DNA from: Paracoccaceae bacterium
Lineage (GTDB): Bacteria; Pseudomonadota; Alphaproteobacteria; Rhodobacterales; Rhodobacteraceae
DNA: 64,000 bases
Assembly: GCA_026709265.1 (NCBI GenBank)
Contig: JAPOTI010000115.1
Coordinates: 1 to 64,000 of the forward strand
Direction of reading: 5' to 3'
Shown here: positions 26,190 through 36,006 of the stretch, one piece after another
How positions within the stretch are numbered: position 1 is the first letter of the stretch
Layout: each line of letters starts with the position of its first letter
The notes under the pieces: generated by a model
What the model was told of the DNA's origin: nothing
The model's input: the letters and a program-made list of their open reading frames with translations, nothing else
The model's database searches: none
Made by a program: the position numbers and the translations under genes

Positions 26190-27554
26190 ATGACCGATCC
26201 CCACGTCGCAATCCTGATGCTGTGCCTGTTCATCCTGATGGTGCTGCTTGGTTTTCCCATTGCGTTCACTCTGGTCGCGATGGGCGTCGCCTTCGGCTAT
26301 TATGCATACTACCAGGGCGGTATTGACAGTTTCGCCGACCTGATCAACAACAATATCTTTTATCTCCTCAACCAGAACACATATTCGGTTATGGAGAATG
26401 ACACGCTTGTCGCGATTCCTTTGTTCCTGTTCATGGGTTATGTGGTCGAGAGGGCAAGCATTATTGACCGGCTGTTTTATTCGCTGCGGGAGGCGGCGCA
26501 TAATCTGCCGGGTTCAATGGCAGTGGCAGCGTTGGTCACCTGCACGGTTTTTTCCACAGCTTCGGGAATTGTCGGTGCGGTTGTCACGCTCATGGGTCTG
26601 CTTGCCTTCCCGGCCATGGCAAATGCGTCATACGACAGACGGTTTGCCGCCGGCGTGATTTGTGCCGGTGGGACGCTGGGAATCCTGATTCCGCCATCGA
26701 TCATGCTGATCGTCTATGCGGCAATCGCAGAACTGTCACCGCTTCGCCTCTATGCGGCCGCTGTTTTCCCGGGCCTGATTCTTGCCGGTCTTTACATTGT
26801 CTATGTGATGGCCCGCGCTTTGATCAATCCTGACATCGCACCAAAACCCAAACATGAGGATCTTCCACCGGTCCGTGAAATTTACTGGAACCTGCTGGTT
26901 TCGTTCGTTCCATTGACCGTGCTGATCATGTTGGTTCTCGGCTCGATACTGGGTGGGCTTGCAACACCTGCAGAAGCGGCGGCAATGGGTGCGTTGGGTG
27001 GACTGGTCCTGGCGATGATATACCGCACCTTGACCTGGCGGCGATTGCGAGAAAGTGTATTCCTGACGGCGAAAGCAACGGCGATGGTCTGTTGGCTTTT
27101 CGTTGGTTCCTGGACTTTCGCATCCGTGTTTTCGTATCTCGGTGGCCAGGAAGTGATTGAACAATTGATCCTGGGAATGAACCTGCAGACCTGGCAGTTT
27201 CTGGTCCTCGCGCAACTGATCATCTTCCTCTTGGGCTGGCCGCTTGAATGGACCGAGATTCTGATCATATTTGTGCCGATATTCCTGCCAATGCTGGATA
27301 TTTTCGGGGTGAACCCGTATTTCTTTGCGATGCTTGTGGCCTTGAATCTGCAGACATCGTTCCTGACGCCGCCGATGGCGATGTCGGCCTATTATCTGAA
27401 AGGGGTGCTGCGGGCGCGCATTCAACTGGTGGAGATTTTCAAGGGCATCCTGCCCTATCTCGCCATCGTGATTTTTTCGATGGTCCTGATGTACCAATTT
27501 CCCGGAATTGCGCTCTGGTTTCCAGAATATCTGTTCGGTGAGTATATTCCGTAG
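26190..27554 (+). CDS. TRAP transporter large permease DctM
   Basis: Transport channel subunit of the TRAP system, 454 aa with about 12-13 membrane helices. It drives uptake with the Na+ or H+ gradient. Signatures include LMVLLGFPIAFTLVAMG, NDTLVAIPLFLFMGYVVERA, GTLGILIPPSIMLIVYA and LATPAEAAAMGALGGLV. The FLTPPMAMSAYYLKGV region near the C-terminus is also typical. It belongs to the operon with dctP, dctQ and the amidase. Confidence 0.95.
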   Translation: MTDPHVAILMLCLFILMVLLGFPIAFTLVAMGVAFGYYAYYQGGIDSFADLINNNIFYLLNQNTYSVMENDTLVAIPLFLFMGYVVERASIIDRLFYSLREAAHNLPGSMAVAALVTCTVFSTASGIVGAVVTLMGLLAFPAMANASYDRRFAAGVICAGGTLGILIPPSIMLIVYAAIAELSPLRLYAAAVFPGLILAGLYIVYVMARALINPDIAPKPKHEDLPPVREIYWNLLVSFVPLTVLIMLVLGSILGGLATPAEAAAMGALGGLVLAMIYRTLTWRRLRESVFLTAKATAMVCWLFVGSWTFASVFSYLGGQEVIEQLILGMNLQTWQFLVLAQLIIFLLGWPLEWTEILIIFVPIFLPMLDIFGVNPYFFAMLVALNLQTSFLTPPMAMSAYYLKGVLRARIQLVEIFKGILPYLAIVIFSMVLMYQFPGIALWFPEYLFGEYIP

Positions 27555-27565
27555 GTTCTTGCCGA

Positions 27566-28936
27566 ATGCAACGGCACATGCAGCGGCCTGATTCGTCTGA
27601 ACTGACTGTTCTCTCTGCTGTTGCCGCGGCAGAACGGATACGCACGGGTCAGCTCAAGTCCGAGAGACTGGTGCAGGAATGTCTCAATCGAATTCAGGAG
27701 ACGGACAGCGAAATCGCGGCCTGGGAATGGTTTGATCCCGATCTGGCACTGAAACAGGCGCGGGAACTCGACCGTATCCGCTGGTTTGGCCGACCGGTCG
27801 GTGCTCTGCACGGTGTGCCTGTCGGCATCAAGGATATCGTTGATACCAGGGGGATTCCCACTGAGAGAGGAACCCCCGCCTGCAGGGGGCGGATTCCCCG
27901 CCGCGAGGCATTCCTCGTCGACCGGCTCCGCGATGCCGGCGCGGTCATTCTTGGAAAGACGGTCACAACTGAACTGGCGTTCATGCAGCCCAGCCGCACC
28001 GTTAATCCGCATGACACCGCACGTAGCCCCGGAGGCTCATCGAGCGGGTCAGCTGCCGCGGTTGCTGCATTCCAGGTGCCTTTTACGATTGGAACCCAGA
28101 CCAATGGATCAGTTATCCGACCGGCATCATTTTGCGGTGTGTTCGGCTTTAAACCGTCGCGAGGGCTGATCTCACGTACCGGTGTTCTGCGCACGAGCCA
28201 GACGCTCGACCAGATTGGTATGTTCGCCCGGGATTTGGAAGATGTCGCTGCACTCGCTGATGCCATGGCGGCGTGTGATTCATCCGATCCTGCGACTCTT
28301 GCGCGTCCGCGTCCCAGCATGCTTGCGGGCTGTCGCAGCGAACCGCCGGTCGAACCGATGTTGGCCTGGATGGGTGCAACCTACCATCAGGAATTGCAGG
28401 ATGATGCCCGACAAGGGCTCGAGGATGTGGTCGCATTGCTGTCTCCACGCGTCGAAAAACTGCCAGCACCGGTGGATTTTGATTTATTGCTGGACGCTCA
28501 CCGCACCATTCAGAACTATGAAATCGGCCGCAATCTGAAACAGTTGAAAGACGCGCATGGCGAACTGATGAGCAGGCAAATTCTTGGAGCCATTGATGAA
28601 GGTCTGGGAATTGATCGCAAGACTTACCGGAACGCATTGCGCAAGATGTCGGCAGCGCAAGAGTATTTCGCGAAATTCTTCATGGATTTTGATGCCATCA
28701 TTGCACCTGCTGCGCTTGGCGATGCACCGCAACTTGCCAGTGGTACCGGGAATCCAGTCTGCAGTACGATCTGGACATTGTGCGGATTGCCATGTCTTTC
28801 ACTGCCGCTCTTGATCAGTGCAGACGGACTTCCGATCGGGGTGCAGATCATCGGTGCTCCAGAAAGGGATGACAGGTTGTTGCGAACAGCCCGGTGGATT
28901 TTGACGTCACTTGCAGTGGAGACAGTAACGGTTTAG
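27566..28936 (+). CDS. Amidase-signature hydrolase
   Basis: Amidase-signature family enzyme of 456 aa that hydrolyses a C-N amide bond. The catalytic Lys is in VPVGIKDIVDT (near residue 89). The Gly/Ser-rich signature PGGSSSGSAAAVAA holds the cis-Ser, and the nucleophile region TNGSVIRPASFCG follows. It lacks a signal peptide, so it acts in the cytoplasm. It starts 11 bases after dctM, which suggests the TRAP-imported substrate is an amide or that the amidase acts later in the same pathway. The exact substrate is unknown. Confidence 0.88.
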   Translation: MQRHMQRPDSSELTVLSAVAAAERIRTGQLKSERLVQECLNRIQETDSEIAAWEWFDPDLALKQARELDRIRWFGRPVGALHGVPVGIKDIVDTRGIPTERGTPACRGRIPRREAFLVDRLRDAGAVILGKTVTTELAFMQPSRTVNPHDTARSPGGSSSGSAAAVAAFQVPFTIGTQTNGSVIRPASFCGVFGFKPSRGLISRTGVLRTSQTLDQIGMFARDLEDVAALADAMAACDSSDPATLARPRPSMLAGCRSEPPVEPMLAWMGATYHQELQDDARQGLEDVVALLSPRVEKLPAPVDFDLLLDAHRTIQNYEIGRNLKQLKDAHGELMSRQILGAIDEGLGIDRKTYRNALRKMSAAQEYFAKFFMDFDAIIAPAALGDAPQLASGTGNPVCSTIWTLCGLPCLSLPLLISADGLPIGVQIIGAPERDDRLLRTARWILTSLAVETVTV

Positions 28937-28948
28937 GGAACAGGGACG

Positions 28949-29146
28949 ATGGGTAAAACGACCAATATACTGATGGCGGTGATTGCGCTTCTGATGATGG
29001 CGTCCTTCACACTGGGTCTCGCGCATGGGATTTCAACCGGATTTGCCGGTTTCTGGGGCGGGTTGCCATTCTGGATCATCTTGCTCACCGTTCTCTCCTT
29101 TGCTGCTTATGATGCATGGGACAGCATCATCCGCGACAAGGATTGA
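28949..29146 (+). CDS. Small two-helix membrane protein
   Basis: Protein of 65 aa with two hydrophobic segments (about residues 6-27 and 38-53) and a charged C-terminus. I do not recognise a family. It starts 12 bases after the amidase stop on the same strand, with GGGACG upstream, so it is probably the last gene of the TRAP-amidase operon. It could be a transporter accessory peptide. Confidence 0.6.
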   Translation: MGKTTNILMAVIALLMMASFTLGLAHGISTGFAGFWGGLPFWIILLTVLSFAAYDAWDSIIRDKD

Positions 29147-29148
29147 GT

Positions 29149-29745
29149 TCAGTCTTCTTTGCTCCCCGGCGGTCTGATCTCAAGGCTGATCGAAGCGTAC
29201 CAATTGGCGAATTCCCGAATGTCCTCGTCACTCAGTGACGCCGCAATTTCAGTCATGATGTCATGGCTGCGTTTGCCGCGTTTGAACGCCTTGAGTTGTG
29301 CGTCAATATATAATCTGTCTTCACCTGCGAGATGGGGTGCGTCCAAAAGGGTCGAGATTCCGTCGGCACCGTGACAGGACACACAAAGATCGGGCGCGTC
29401 CGCCGCATGGGAACCTTCCGGCAGTGCCGCAACTGCTGTATGCGCGGCATACCAGGCAGAGACATCGGCGATCTGTTGTGCTGAAAGCCCGGCGGTGACC
29501 ACGCTCATCATCTCGTGCTGACGGCTGCCGGTCTTGAACGCCATCAGCTGCGCTTCAAGATAGGATTGCGGTTCGCCGCCGATGTGCGGAGCATTCGGAA
29601 GGCGGGCATAACCGTCGGTCCCGTGACATGTCATGCACATATTGGCCACCAGTCGCCCGGCCGCCGGGTCGGCGGCCATGGTTGGTTGGGTGGTGACCCC
29701 GGCGAGCATCAGCCCGCCGAGGATCAGTGAGGCAGCAGCGTTCAA
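29149..29745 (-). CDS. Periplasmic diheme c-type cytochrome (c4-like)
   Basis: Soluble electron carrier of 198 aa with a signal peptide (cleavage near PTMAADPA) and two cytochrome c class I domains. Heme sites are MCMTCHG (Cys37/Cys40) and LCVSCHG (Cys121/Cys124). Methionines such as HEMMSVV and HDIMTEI are candidates for the axial ligands. The start codon is TTG and overlaps the stop of the upstream PQQ-type dehydrogenase, so the two are translationally coupled. It probably accepts electrons from that enzyme and passes them to a terminal oxidase. Confidence 0.92.
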   Translation of the reverse strand: MNAAASLILGGLMLAGVTTQPTMAADPAAGRLVANMCMTCHGTDGYARLPNAPHIGGEPQSYLEAQLMAFKTGSRQHEMMSVVTAGLSAQQIADVSAWYAAHTAVAALPEGSHAADAPDLCVSCHGADGISTLLDAPHLAGEDRLYIDAQLKAFKRGKRSHDIMTEIAASLSDEDIREFANWYASISLEIRPPGSKED

Positions 29746-31001
29746 TTGGCCGCAGTACGAGGAGCGTAAGCAATACGCCAGATTGCGCCGGCAAAGTCGT
29801 CCGATACCAGCATGGATCCATCGGGCAGGAAGGCGACATCCATTGGCCGACCGAGATATTCTCCGGTGCGCTCATTGAGCCATCCATCGGCGAAGACTTC
29901 GGCTTTGACCGCATTGCCTTCGTCATCGAGTGACGTGAACATGACTCGTGCACCAACCGGGGTTGTCCGGTTCCAGGACCCGTGTTGCGCCCAGAAAATT
30001 CCACCATGGTATTTTTCCGGGAAGCTGTCATGGCGGTAAAAACTCATACCCAGATCAGCAGCATGTGCCGTCAATTCAAGCTGAGGTTCGACAAACGTCA
30101 TGCCCTCAGGCCGCGGCACATCCTTGTAATCCGGAATTTCCACGCGGGCATTGGTCCAGGGAAAGCCGAAATGTTGGCCTGCCGCCGTCTGGCGGTTGAG
30201 TTCACCTGGCGGAATGTCGTCACCCATGCCATCGACCTGGTTGTCGGTAAACCACAATTCGCCGGTCGCCGGATTGAAATCATGACCGACTGAATTGCGC
30301 ACACCACGCGTGTAGACTTCGCGGCCCGTACCGTCAGTGTTGATCCGAATGATACCGCCAATTCCGATTTCGTCATACATGTCAAGCTTGTCCAATGGCT
30401 GCACATTGAACGGCTGTCCAAGTGAGATGTAAAGCTTTCCGTCAGGGCCCACGCGGCAGACCCGTGCCGAATGGTTGAAGCTCTCTTCCTCTTCGGGAAT
30501 CAGGTCCCCTTGACCGACCACGTAGCCAACAGCCGGATCCGGTCCTTCAAAGAAAAACTCGGCGGCAGGGAAGACCAGCACGCGATTGCGTTCTGCGATA
30601 TAGAGAAACCCGTCGGGTGAAAAGCAGGGGCCGTTGGGAATGTCAAAGGCGATTGACGGGGCGAAATCCTTGACTTCGTCGGCGACCCGGTTGCGATCGC
30701 GATCCACGATGGACCAGACATTTTCTTTTCGTGTGCCGGCGAACACAACGGTCCCTTGCGGTGCGACGGCCATTGAACGCGCATTCGGGACGACTGCATA
30801 CAGGCTGATCTCAAACCCGTCCGGAACATTGAGGCTTGGCAGAATGGCACGCAGTGATTCCGCCACTTCATCATTCTGTTCGATGAAGGTGAAAATGGCA
30901 TCTGTCCGCTGCATGTTGGTCAACTTGTCCATATTGTCCTGAGCCAGCGCCGGGGCTGCAAACAGTGCCGCACCCGCCAATCCTGTTACAATTCTATTCA
31001 T
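29742..31001 (-). CDS. PQQ-type soluble sugar dehydrogenase (GSDH/sorbosone family)
   Basis: Periplasmic beta-propeller dehydrogenase of the glucose/sorbosone family, 419 aa from the ATG at 31001, which has AGGAG upstream. The track start at 31130 is too long. A signal peptide ends at APALAQ. Propeller motifs include RDRNRVADEVKDFA, YISLGQPFNVQPLDK, RNSVGHDFNPATGELWFTDN and AQHGSWNRTTPVG. Family members bind PQQ and oxidise aldoses or other alcohols, but the true substrate is not evident. The coupled cytochrome c is its likely electron acceptor. No PQQ biosynthesis genes are in the window. Confidence 0.85.
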   Translation of the reverse strand: MNRIVTGLAGAALFAAPALAQDNMDKLTNMQRTDAIFTFIEQNDEVAESLRAILPSLNVPDGFEISLYAVVPNARSMAVAPQGTVVFAGTRKENVWSIVDRDRNRVADEVKDFAPSIAFDIPNGPCFSPDGFLYIAERNRVLVFPAAEFFFEGPDPAVGYVVGQGDLIPEEEESFNHSARVCRVGPDGKLYISLGQPFNVQPLDKLDMYDEIGIGGIIRINTDGTGREVYTRGVRNSVGHDFNPATGELWFTDNQVDGMGDDIPPGELNRQTAAGQHFGFPWTNARVEIPDYKDVPRPEGMTFVEPQLELTAHAADLGMSFYRHDSFPEKYHGGIFWAQHGSWNRTTPVGARVMFTSLDDEGNAVKAEVFADGWLNERTGEYLGRPMDVAFLPDGSMLVSDDFAGAIWRIAYAPRTAAN

Positions 31002-31168
31002 GTCAATTCTCCTGTCCACAAGACGCCTCTCACTCTGGCGTGAGAGGCGAATATCGATTTGCAACGCAACCGGCAGCAAATCCTTCTCTGTCTTGTTTCT
31101 AATCAGATGATGGCTGAAAGTAAAATTCACGACGCCGTTCAGGTCCCGGGCTTTCCATCGTCGATATG

Positions 31169-32623
31169 TCAGACAGGTTTTGGGATGTCTGATCTTTGCT
31201 GCGTGGTATCTGCGGTCGACGTGATCTCGGATGCCAGTTCGCGCACAATGTCATACACCGACATGACATCACTTTCCGCACATGAAAAGGTGCCCGCAGT
31301 CATGCGGATGACCGGGCGACCCTTGAATTGAGATGGCGTCAGATAGATCCGTCCGTCGTCATTGATATTGTTGAGCAGTCGTGTTGTCAGGGAATCAGCA
31401 TCACCGCCTTTTGGGGCGTAGCGAAAAGTAAACAAGGCCAGTGGACAGGAAGTGACGATTTCGAATTCCGGATCGGCAATCAACTTGTTTTCAAGCGCTT
31501 TGACCCAGTTGACATGGTTGCGGATCATCCCTTGCAATCCGCTCACGCCATAGACGCGAAACACGAACCACAATTTGAGCGCCCGAAAGCGACGGCCAAG
31601 AGGAATAGTCAGGTCCTGAAAATCCGTCATACCGTTCTGATTGCCGGATTGAAGATATTCCGGCCGCAGGCTGAGCGTCCTGGATTGAAGTTCCGGTTCC
31701 GTGAGAAGCTGTACGGAACAGTCAAACTGCGCACCGAGCCATTTTGTCGGGTTGATCACAATTGAATCTGCGGATTCTGCACCTTTCCAAAGATAACGGA
31801 ATTCCGGACAGATCATTGCGGCCCCGGCCCAGGCAGCATCAACATGACAATAGAGTCCAAACTCTTTCGCCACGGCAATGGTGTCAGCGATCCGGTCGAA
31901 AGCACCATTGGCAGTGCCGCCGGCACAGAGGACAAGGCCTGCGGGACGCATGCCAGCTGCCAGATCCTGCTCAATGGCCTGACGCAGGCGACGCGGGCAC
32001 ATCGCCAATTGACTGTCGGTTGCCACTTGGACCAGATTCGCGTCTCCGATACCGGAAATCCGTGCTGCCTTGATGATCGAAGAGTGATTTTCCGGCGAGG
32101 CGTAGATGCGAATGACGTCTTGACCGGTGAGCCCATGAGACAGCCCCTGCCAGTCAAGACTGCGCTCACGCATCGTCAATATGGCGCATAAGGTCGCCGT
32201 TGTGGCGCTATCCTGAATGGTTCCGGTGAATCTGTCCGGCAATCCGACGGCTCCGCGCAACCATTCAACCATGCGCTGTTCCAGTTCAGTTGCGGCCGGG
32301 GATGTCTGCCAAAGCATACAGTTACAGGCCATCGTGTTGATGATCTGTTCAGCGAGAATGGAAGCCGGTGCAGCATTGGCAGGAAAGTAGGCAAAGAAAC
32401 GCGGATGCTGCCAATGGGTCATGGCGTCTGGAATGAGTTTCTCAAAGTCGGCAAAGACAATATCGACAGGCGTGGGGTTGGTCGGTGCATGTGCCGGAAT
32501 CTCGCGCAGGATATCTCCTGGTGCCGTCTGGGCCCTGACTGGTCGCGCGCGTAATGTATCATGATATTGCGCGGCCCAGCGACCTATTCTGAGAGACCAT
32601 TCTGAGAGATCGGAATAACGCAT
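31169..32623 (-). CDS. Group II PLP-dependent amino-acid decarboxylase
   Basis: Pyridoxal-phosphate decarboxylase of 484 aa in the aromatic-L-amino-acid/glutamate decarboxylase family. Visible features are HWQHPRFFAYFPANAAPASIL, the cofactor Asp in YCHVDAAWAGAAMICPE and the Schiff-base Lys in INPTKWLGAQFDCS. Most relatives have His before that Lys, whereas here it is Thr. It is a single gene, with its start at 32623. Tryptophan, tyrosine or DOPA are typical substrates, but this is not resolved by the sequence. Confidence 0.85.
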   Translation of the reverse strand: MRYSDLSEWSLRIGRWAAQYHDTLRARPVRAQTAPGDILREIPAHAPTNPTPVDIVFADFEKLIPDAMTHWQHPRFFAYFPANAAPASILAEQIINTMACNCMLWQTSPAATELEQRMVEWLRGAVGLPDRFTGTIQDSATTATLCAILTMRERSLDWQGLSHGLTGQDVIRIYASPENHSSIIKAARISGIGDANLVQVATDSQLAMCPRRLRQAIEQDLAAGMRPAGLVLCAGGTANGAFDRIADTIAVAKEFGLYCHVDAAWAGAAMICPEFRYLWKGAESADSIVINPTKWLGAQFDCSVQLLTEPELQSRTLSLRPEYLQSGNQNGMTDFQDLTIPLGRRFRALKLWFVFRVYGVSGLQGMIRNHVNWVKALENKLIADPEFEIVTSCPLALFTFRYAPKGGDADSLTTRLLNNINDDGRIYLTPSQFKGRPVIRMTAGTFSCAESDVMSVYDIVRELASEITSTADTTQQRSDIPKPV

Positions 32624-32968
32624 ATCAAATCCTTGCCATCAAGACATCTTCAAGAAAGCCGATCTGCTGCCACCGTGACGACATGTCAATCCGACTGTTG
32701 AGGGAGAGGTGACTCGCCGCTCTCAATTGCCGTGAACATGGGGATTGGACCAGCATTGACTCACCCGCGAAGGATGGTCTTTTGCACCTGTTTTCTGGAC
32801 TGTTGCCAAATTGGTAAAAGGAATCTATAGAACGCATATGACAACGGTATGCACAATAATTAGGATTTGCATTATCGGCTGATATCCTCAGCCGGGCCGT
32901 TCGATTCTTTAACATTGAGAGATGCGATCCCGGCTCAGGCGGTGACGGCTGTTATGGGAGGCGGATGT
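32624..32968. promoter_or_regulatory. Divergent control region between the decarboxylase and cysS
   Basis: About 345 bases of divergent upstream sequence. It contains an imperfect palindrome TTGCCAAATTGGTAA (32803-32817) and a short hairpin CGGCTGA-TATCC-TCAGCCG (32876-32894). AT-rich stretches between them probably hold promoters. No further gene is seen. Confidence 0.3.
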
Positions 32969-34387
32969 GTGACGGATCTGACTTTTTACGATACGCGCCG
33001 GCGTGCACGCGTGGCCTTTGAGCCGATAGATCCACGAAATGTCCGCCTCTATGCCTGCGGTCCGACCGTTTACGACCGTGCGCATATCGGCAATGCGCGA
33101 CCAGCGGTGGTTTTTGACGTGCTGTTTCGTCTTCTCCGGCATCGTTTCGGGGGCGATTGCGTCACATATGTCCGTAACATTACGGACATCGATGACAAGA
33201 TCAACACGCGGGCCGCCGAGATGCGGAGTCGAGGTGACAAGCGTGCCCTCGTTGAAATCATCCGATCGATCACGGCTCAAACAACCAGTTGGTACCACGA
33301 GGACATGGCCGCGCTTGGTGTCCTCCGACCGAGTCATGAACCGCGCGCCACAGAGTTTATCCCCGAAATGATCGCGATGATTGGCGATCTCATTCGTGGT
33401 GGACATGGTTACGAAGCCGAAGGTCATGTGCTTTTTTCAGTCAAGAGCTGGAGCGGATATGGCAGTCTCGCCCATCGTTCGCTTGAAGATATGATTGCCG
33501 GCGCCCGTGTTGAGCAGGCACCTTACAAGCGTGATGCCATGGATTTTGTCTTGTGGAAACCGTCTTCGGAAGATTTGCCCGGATGGGATTCACCGTGGGG
33601 GCGGGGACGTCCCGGTTGGCATATTGAATGCTCGGCCATGAGTCATAAACTCCTTGGGGAGAGTTTCGATATCCATGCCGGCGGAATCGATCTGGCTTTT
33701 CCACATCACGAAAACGAGGCGGCACAGAGTCTGTGTGCCAACAAGGGAAGTGAATTTGCCCGCCTGTGGATGCATAACGGATTCGTTCAGGTTGAAGGCC
33801 GGAAAATGGCCAAGAGCCTGGGAAATTTCATCACGGTCAAGGATTTGCGTGATCAGGGCATCGATGGAGATGTCATTCGTCTCACCCTGCTGTCCACACA
33901 TTATCGACAACCGCTCGATTGGACTCAGAGAAAGCTGGATGAAATGCACAACGTCCTCCGCCGATGGAGAAAATTGTCGGCAGCCGTCGATTCCGGGCTG
34001 CAACCGCCGCGAGATTCCGTGATTACGGCCCTCGCTGAAGATTTGAACACACCGGAGGCAATCAGCGAAATCCATTCTCTCGTCGCCGCAGGTGACGCCG
34101 AAGGAGTGAAATCATCAGCAGCATTTCTGGGCCTATCAATGGCCACCGCAAGTCATCGACTGATGGACGCGAGCCGGGGGGTCATTGAGAAAATGATTGC
34201 GCAACGAACAATGGCACGGCGGATGAAAGACTTCGCCGCTGCAGATTTGATTCGCAACCATTTGCACGCAGCGGGCATTGATATCAGCGATGAGCCCAAT
34301 GGAACCCAATGGGACGTCAGTGACCGATTTGATCCGGCAAAACTGGAGTTGGATCCACCCGTGAAAACGCATGAGTGGGAAGAATGA
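32969..34387 (+). CDS. cysS: Cysteinyl-tRNA synthetase
   Basis: Class I synthetase charging tRNA-Cys. The HIGH motif is in [17 protein letters not shown], with Cys30 as a zinc ligand. The KMSKS motif is KMAKSLGNF, and further zinc ligands lie in HIECSAMS and FPHHENE. The GTG at 32969 is chosen because GGGAGG precedes it by seven bases and the protein (472 aa) then begins [11 protein letters not shown] like its homologues. The ATG at 32954 is an alternative, and the track start at 32867 is too early. Its stop overlaps the cimA start (ATGA). Confidence 0.95.
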   Translation: MTDLTFYDTRRRARVAFEPIDPRNVRLYACGPTVYDRAHIGNARPAVVFDVLFRLLRHRFGGDCVTYVRNITDIDDKINTRAAEMRSRGDKRALVEIIRSITAQTTSWYHEDMAALGVLRPSHEPRATEFIPEMIAMIGDLIRGGHGYEAEGHVLFSVKSWSGYGSLAHRSLEDMIAGARVEQAPYKRDAMDFVLWKPSSEDLPGWDSPWGRGRPGWHIECSAMSHKLLGESFDIHAGGIDLAFPHHENEAAQSLCANKGSEFARLWMHNGFVQVEGRKMAKSLGNFITVKDLRDQGIDGDVIRLTLLSTHYRQPLDWTQRKLDEMHNVLRRWRKLSAAVDSGLQPPRDSVITALAEDLNTPEAISEIHSLVAAGDAEGVKSSAAFLGLSMATASHRLMDASRGVIEKMIAQRTMARRMKDFAAADLIRNHLHAAGIDISDEPNGTQWDVSDRFDPAKLELDPPVKTHEWEE

Positions 34388-36006
34388 GAAAACCACGTCT
34401 GGTCATCTATGACACGACATTGCGTGATGGCCAGCAGACCCATGGCGTCCAGTTTTCACTGGACGACAAGCGAAGAATCGCCGCGGCGCTGGACGCGCTT
34501 GGAATAGATTATGTGGAGGCCGGTTGGCCGGGTGCCAATCCGACCGACAGTGCGTTTTTTGCTGATCCACCTGTCATGCGCCGGTCAAAGGTGACCGCGT
34601 TCGGAATGACCAAACGCACGGGTCGCTCGGCGGCCAATGATGATCTGTTGGCACAATTGATGAATTCCGGTGCGACATCGATCTGTCTCGTTGGCAAGAC
34701 GAGTGAGTTTCATGTGGAGAGCGTACTCGGTATTTCCCGCGCTGAAAATCTTGAGAATATAGCGCAGTCGATTGGACATCTTGCCAAGCATCAATGCGAG
34801 GCGATTTTTGATGCCGAGCATTTCTTCGACGGATTTAAATTGAATCGTGCTTACGCACTCGATTGTCTTCGGGCGGCATTGGAAAATGGCGCAGGTTGGA
34901 TTGTGCTGTGTGACACCAATGGCGGAAGCCTTCCAGCCGAAATCGGCGCGATCACTGAACAGGTCATTCAAGCCGGCATTCCTGGTGACCAACTTGGAAT
35001 TCACACGCATAATGATACCGGCACCGCCGTGGCAGGTGCCTTGGCAGCTGTTGATGCCGGTGCCCGGCAAATTCAGGGCACATTGAATGGGCTTGGCGAA
35101 CGCTGTGGCAATGCTGATCTGGTGTCTTTGTTACCAACATTGACCCTGAAAGAGCCCTATAAATCACGATTTTCGATAGGAACAAAGACATCAGAACTTG
35201 CCCAACTGACGCAGATTTCCCGACTTGTTGATGACATATTGAATCGCGTACCGGAAAAGTCAGCACCATATGTGGGTGCGTCGGCCTTCGTCCACAAGGC
35301 GGGGCTTCATGCATCTGGTGTCGTGCGTAATCCAACCAGCTATGAACATGTCAATCCCAACGACGTTGGGAATCGACGCTTTATCCCGATGTCGAACCAA
35401 GCGGGACGGTCAAACCTCGTGGCCCGCCTTCATGAAGCTGGCATTGACGTTGATCCAGATGACGAACGTATCGGTGACATGCTGGCCGAAGTGAAACGGC
35501 GGGAAGATGTCGGATACAGCTACGACAATGCGCAGGCTTCGTTTGAACTGCTTGCGAGAAAAATGCTTGGCCTGCTACCGGATTTCTTTGCGATTGAGGA
35601 ATTTTCAGTGTCGGTCAGGCATGCACATGACGGTGATATGGTGCGGACCACCTCACATTCAGAGGTTCTTCTGAATATCGCGGGAGACAGACGCCGCTCG
35701 TCGGGCCATTCGGGCACCCATGGCGGTGAGGATCATGGGCCGTTTCACGCACTCGCGGCGGCAATCAAGAGAGATCTGGGCATGTACCAGCCTTTCGTCG
35801 ATGATATGGGATTGGTTGATTACAAGGTCCGTATCACCAATAGCGGCACCGCAGCGGTCACGCGTGTGATCATTGACAGTGAAGACAAACTGGGGCGCCG
35901 ATGGTCCACGATCGGTGTGTCTGCCAATATCATCAATGCATCCTTCGAGGCGCTGGTCGACTCCATCAGGTGGAAACTTGTCAGAGACCAAGCACCAGCA
36001 CCATGA
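34384..36006 (+). CDS. cimA: (R)-citramalate synthase
   Basis: Condenses pyruvate and acetyl-CoA to citramalate, a threonine-independent route to 2-ketobutyrate and isoleucine. The 540-aa protein has the HMGL barrel motifs [33 protein letters not shown] and [15 protein letters not shown], plus a C-terminal LeuA-type regulatory domain. The WPGANP signature separates CimA from LeuA and homocitrate synthase. Translation starts at the ATG overlapping the cysS stop. leuA for the leucine branch is at 12.6 kb. Confidence 0.92.
   Translation: MRKPRLVIYDTTLRDGQQTHGVQFSLDDKRRIAAALDALGIDYVEAGWPGANPTDSAFFADPPVMRRSKVTAFGMTKRTGRSAANDDLLAQLMNSGATSICLVGKTSEFHVESVLGISRAENLENIAQSIGHLAKHQCEAIFDAEHFFDGFKLNRAYALDCLRAALENGAGWIVLCDTNGGSLPAEIGAITEQVIQAGIPGDQLGIHTHNDTGTAVAGALAAVDAGARQIQGTLNGLGERCGNADLVSLLPTLTLKEPYKSRFSIGTKTSELAQLTQISRLVDDILNRVPEKSAPYVGASAFVHKAGLHASGVVRNPTSYEHVNPNDVGNRRFIPMSNQAGRSNLVARLHEAGIDVDPDDERIGDMLAEVKRREDVGYSYDNAQASFELLARKMLGLLPDFFAIEEFSVSVRHAHDGDMVRTTSHSEVLLNIAGDRRRSSGHSGTHGGEDHGPFHALAAAIKRDLGMYQPFVDDMGLVDYKVRITNSGTAAVTRVIIDSEDKLGRRWSTIGVSANIINASFEALVDSIRWKLVRDQAPAP

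Noticed and set aside
25491-26501. 336-codon minus ORF over dctQ and dctM
   Set aside because: It is antisense to two well-supported TRAP permease genes and has a His/Gln-rich shadow composition.
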